Assembly: GCA_046760705.1 (NCBI GenBank)
Contig: JBHIER010000146.1
Location: forward strand, 1 to 7,729
DNA from: JBHIER01 sp046760705 [NCBI: bacterium]
GTDB lineage: Bacteria > JBHIER01 > G020348925
Direction: 5' to 3'
Length of the DNA: 7,729 nt
The position numbers were made by a program, and so were the translations under genes. This document shows positions 6,097 through 7,729 of this stretch, piece after piece. Position 1 is the first letter of the stretch. Each line of letters opens with the position of its first letter. Under the pieces are notes generated by a model. That model had not been told where the DNA came from and ran no database searches. It saw only the letters and a list, made by a program, of their open reading frames with translations.

Positions 6097-6140
6097 AAAA
6101 TGGAGACCTAACCCCATTGTGATTCCAATCCCATCCACCC

Positions 6141-6180
6141 TCTCACGCCCTCTCATCCCTTCTCATCCCTTCTATCTTCT
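6141..6180. repeat. 10-bp polypyrimidine tandem repeat after the CHAT stop
   Basis: Units at 6141, 6151, 6161 and 6171 begin TCTC or TCTA; the second and third are identical (TCTCATCCCT) and the others are degenerate. The pyrimidine bias continues to about 6195, into the last CHAT codons. In the CHAT transcript this is a purine-rich GGGATGAGA-type tract immediately 3' of the stop. Confidence 0.7.
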
Positions 6181-7729
6181 CATCTCCCCTCCCCCATCAG
6201 CACGAAGGGAGCCCAGAGGAAGGGGTGGGCGTAAGACATACCGCTCTCGCGAGTGTGAATAAGTTTGATCTTGGCCCGCCTCAGCGCTTCCGTCTTTGTC
6301 ATCCCCTCTTTCAAGTTCCGATAAAAATCCCTCATCAATCTCGACGTAGATTCTTCCACACTCCACAAGCTGACCAAGACCGAAGCCGCTCCGGCGTACA
6401 TGAAAGCCCGGGTCAGGCCGATCAAGCCCTCACCCTGGCTCAATTCACCCAGTCCTGTTTCGCAGGCGCTTAAGACCACAAGATCAGCATTCAATGGCAG
6501 ATTAAAAATCTCGTACGTCTGCAAGAACCCATCCTCTGTCGGGTCGTCGTCCTGGGCGAAGACGATTCGGGAGTACAGGGGCTGCTTCTCTTCCAAAATT
6601 CCGTGGGTGGCTAAGTGGATCATCTCGAAGTTACCTGCTCTCTGCTTAAAGTATTCCTCCTTCGCCTCCTGTCTGAGGAATTTTTCAGATGGTTTTATGG
6701 TCAGTGTAATCTCGTCTATCTCCTCTTCCGATTTCGGCAGGGGGTTGAACACCCATCCCTTGCTATCCCTGATTAAAAGAGACAGAAAATTATCCCTCCC
6801 TTCCCTTTCTCCAGCTTTGCCGAAATCGGGATTGCCGAAGGCCAGAAGCTTACCCCACTCATCCGCCTCGACCCGAGGCCTCTTGAGTTCAGGGTCCAGG
6901 ATGCTGGCCGACGGTCCGTAGGAGATGGGATATTTTTCCACCAGATAGTGGACATCCTCGTACTCAGAAAACACAATTCTTTTATCGTACTCTTTTTCCT
7001 CTACTTTGGAGATTAGGGCCTCAAAGGGAAGATAATGCAACCTCCCATCGGGAACGATAACCAGGGCATCGCCTCTCTGTAAGTGTTTCTCAAGGGGCCT
7101 GAATATGCGCCGATACAATTCGTGGGAGAGTTTCGCATCAAACCTTACATCAGCTAAATTATCTATCTTTCCCTCTTTGACGTCCTTAAAAGGCTGCCTC
7201 CATTGTTTGACCAGGGAATCAAGTTCTGCGCGGTTGATTTCTATATTTTCATATTCTATTGTCTTCTCCCTCACCACCCAGGCAATGGTGCCATCCTCTC
7301 CAACCATGTATTCGATCAAGGCTACTCCGTCATCCAGCACTCTTTCCTGCACTTCTTTTAGAGTGAGGGGCTCTTTGACGCCGGTCAGAGTCGCATATCT
7401 GGAATGGTTCAGCTCAATCTCCCGCAATATCTCCTCATGTTCAGACCTTATCCTCTTCAAACTGTCCTCAAGGGTGGCCATGAGCTTCATATTCTGTACG
7501 GATTTGGGTTTTGAATTTTCATCAAATAGGTTCTGCTGAATTTTATTCAACCTCGATTCCAAGGCTTTATTCTTGGCCAAAAGCTCCGGGGATATGCCCT
7601 CGGTAATGTCCACCCGATCGAGAGAGAGCAAGTCTAACAGCGCTCTCGCTTTCGCTCTTTCTGTGTAATGAAAGGCTTGCTCATATCTTCCTTTTTCGGC
7701 CAAAAGTCCCAGCGTCAAATTATAGACCG
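6180..7729 (-). CDS. CHAT-domain cysteine peptidase, C-terminal part (5' end off right edge)
   Basis: The frame is open from the right window edge to a TGA at 6182-6180, about 516 codons; the true start lies outside. Numbered from the TTG codon at 7718, residues 1-32 (LGLLAEKGRYEQAFHYTERAKARALLDLL) look like a last tetratricopeptide helix pair. Residues about 43-105 form a charged, probably coiled-coil linker. Residues about 130-512 are a CHAT domain, a caspase-like clan CD peptidase fold. The His of HLATHG (His372) and the Cys of LSACETG (Cys419) form the expected dyad. VIVPDGRLHYLPFEAL, LAFGNPDFG, and the C-terminal YAGAASVLVSLWSV and HPFLWAPFVLMG are hallmark CHAT strands. Bacterial TPR-CHAT proteins are inferred to cleave partner proteins in signalling or defence; here no substrate or partner gene is beside it. 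The downstream neighbour is ppdK, after a 379-bp gap with its own promoter. Intactness of the N-terminus cannot be judged. Confidence 0.93.
   Translation of the reverse strand, partial: VYNLTLGLLAEKGRYEQAFHYTERAKARALLDLLSLDRVDITEGISPELLAKNKALESRLNKIQQNLFDENSKPKSVQNMKLMATLEDSLKRIRSEHEEILREIELNHSRYATLTGVKEPLTLKEVQERVLDDGVALIEYMVGEDGTIAWVVREKTIEYENIEINRAELDSLVKQWRQPFKDVKEGKIDNLADVRFDAKLSHELYRRIFRPLEKHLQRGDALVIVPDGRLHYLPFEALISKVEEKEYDKRIVFSEYEDVHYLVEKYPISYGPSASILDPELKRPRVEADEWGKLLAFGNPDFGKAGEREGRDNFLSLLIRDSKGWVFNPLPKSEEEIDEITLTIKPSEKFLRQEAKEEYFKQRAGNFEMIHLATHGILEEKQPLYSRIVFAQDDDPTEDGFLQTYEIFNLPLNADLVVLSACETGLGELSQGEGLIGLTRAFMYAGAASVLVSLWSVEESTSRLMRDFYRNLKEGMTKTEALRRAKIKLIHTRESGMSYAHPFLWAPFVLMGEGR

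Larger units (their letters stand above)
5801..6179. other. 379-bp spacer between the CHAT gene and ppdK
   Basis: From the ppdK side the spacer holds the ppdK leader and promoter (5801-5895), a weak GC hairpin (5925-5941), a possible plus-strand 23-codon ORF (5994-6065), a run of small overlapping inverted repeats (6018-6096) and a 10-bp polypyrimidine tandem repeat (6141-6180). No recognisable tRNA, riboswitch or larger gene is visible. Confidence 0.7.

Noticed and set aside
5990-6130. Riboswitch (cyclic-di-GMP or similar) or group II intron remnant
   Set aside because: Only loose resemblance; conserved core words of the c-di-GMP-I aptamer and a domain V hairpin are not present on either strand.

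Overview
The window looks like chromosomal sequence from a Gram-negative, probably uncultured bacterium of moderately high GC. An outer-membrane OmpA-type protein with a signal peptide implies an outer membrane. Phylum cannot be fixed from the sequence. The mix of an OmpA protein carrying carboxypeptidase-regulatory-like repeats, a CHAT peptidase, a bacterial pyruvate phosphate dikinase and many short intergenic palindromes is what I would expect from an FCB-like or candidate-phylum genome, but that is inference.

All four substantial genes lie on the minus strand, so the biological order runs from high to low coordinates. (1) 7729-6180: the C-terminal 516 or so codons of a CHAT-domain peptidase whose upstream part, probably TPR repeats, lies off the right edge. 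(2) 5800-3089: a complete pyruvate, phosphate dikinase (PpdK, 903 aa) starting at a GTG behind a strong Shine-Dalgarno, with a recognisable sigma70-like promoter that overlaps a tandem 14-bp repeat. (3) 2683-677: a complete 668-aa outer-membrane protein made of signal peptide, predicted beta-barrel, three copies of an 85-residue CarboxypepD_reg-like module and a C-terminal OmpA peptidoglycan-binding domain. (4) 484-1: the first 161 codons of a ParA/Soj ATPase whose C-terminus, and probably parB, lie off the left edge.

The genes are separated by long spacers (192, 405 and 379 bp), so they do not look like one tight operon and have no obvious shared pathway. The spacers are unusually rich in repeats. 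The ompA-parA gap has a GAAATCC heptamer array. The ppdK-ompA gap has at least four short palindromic elements of a GTCATTC...GAATC type, one of them inverted. The CHAT-ppdK gap has the ppdK promoter with its tandem 14-mers, a possible plus-strand 23-codon ORF with a Shine-Dalgarno, a cluster of small inverted repeats and a 10-bp polypyrimidine repeat.

No tRNA, rRNA, CRISPR array or insertion sequence was found. I see no convincing new multi-gene system. The points most worth a second look are the truncated CHAT peptidase, the modular OmpA protein, the palindromic-element cluster and the unexplained plus-strand sORF region at about 5970-6100.
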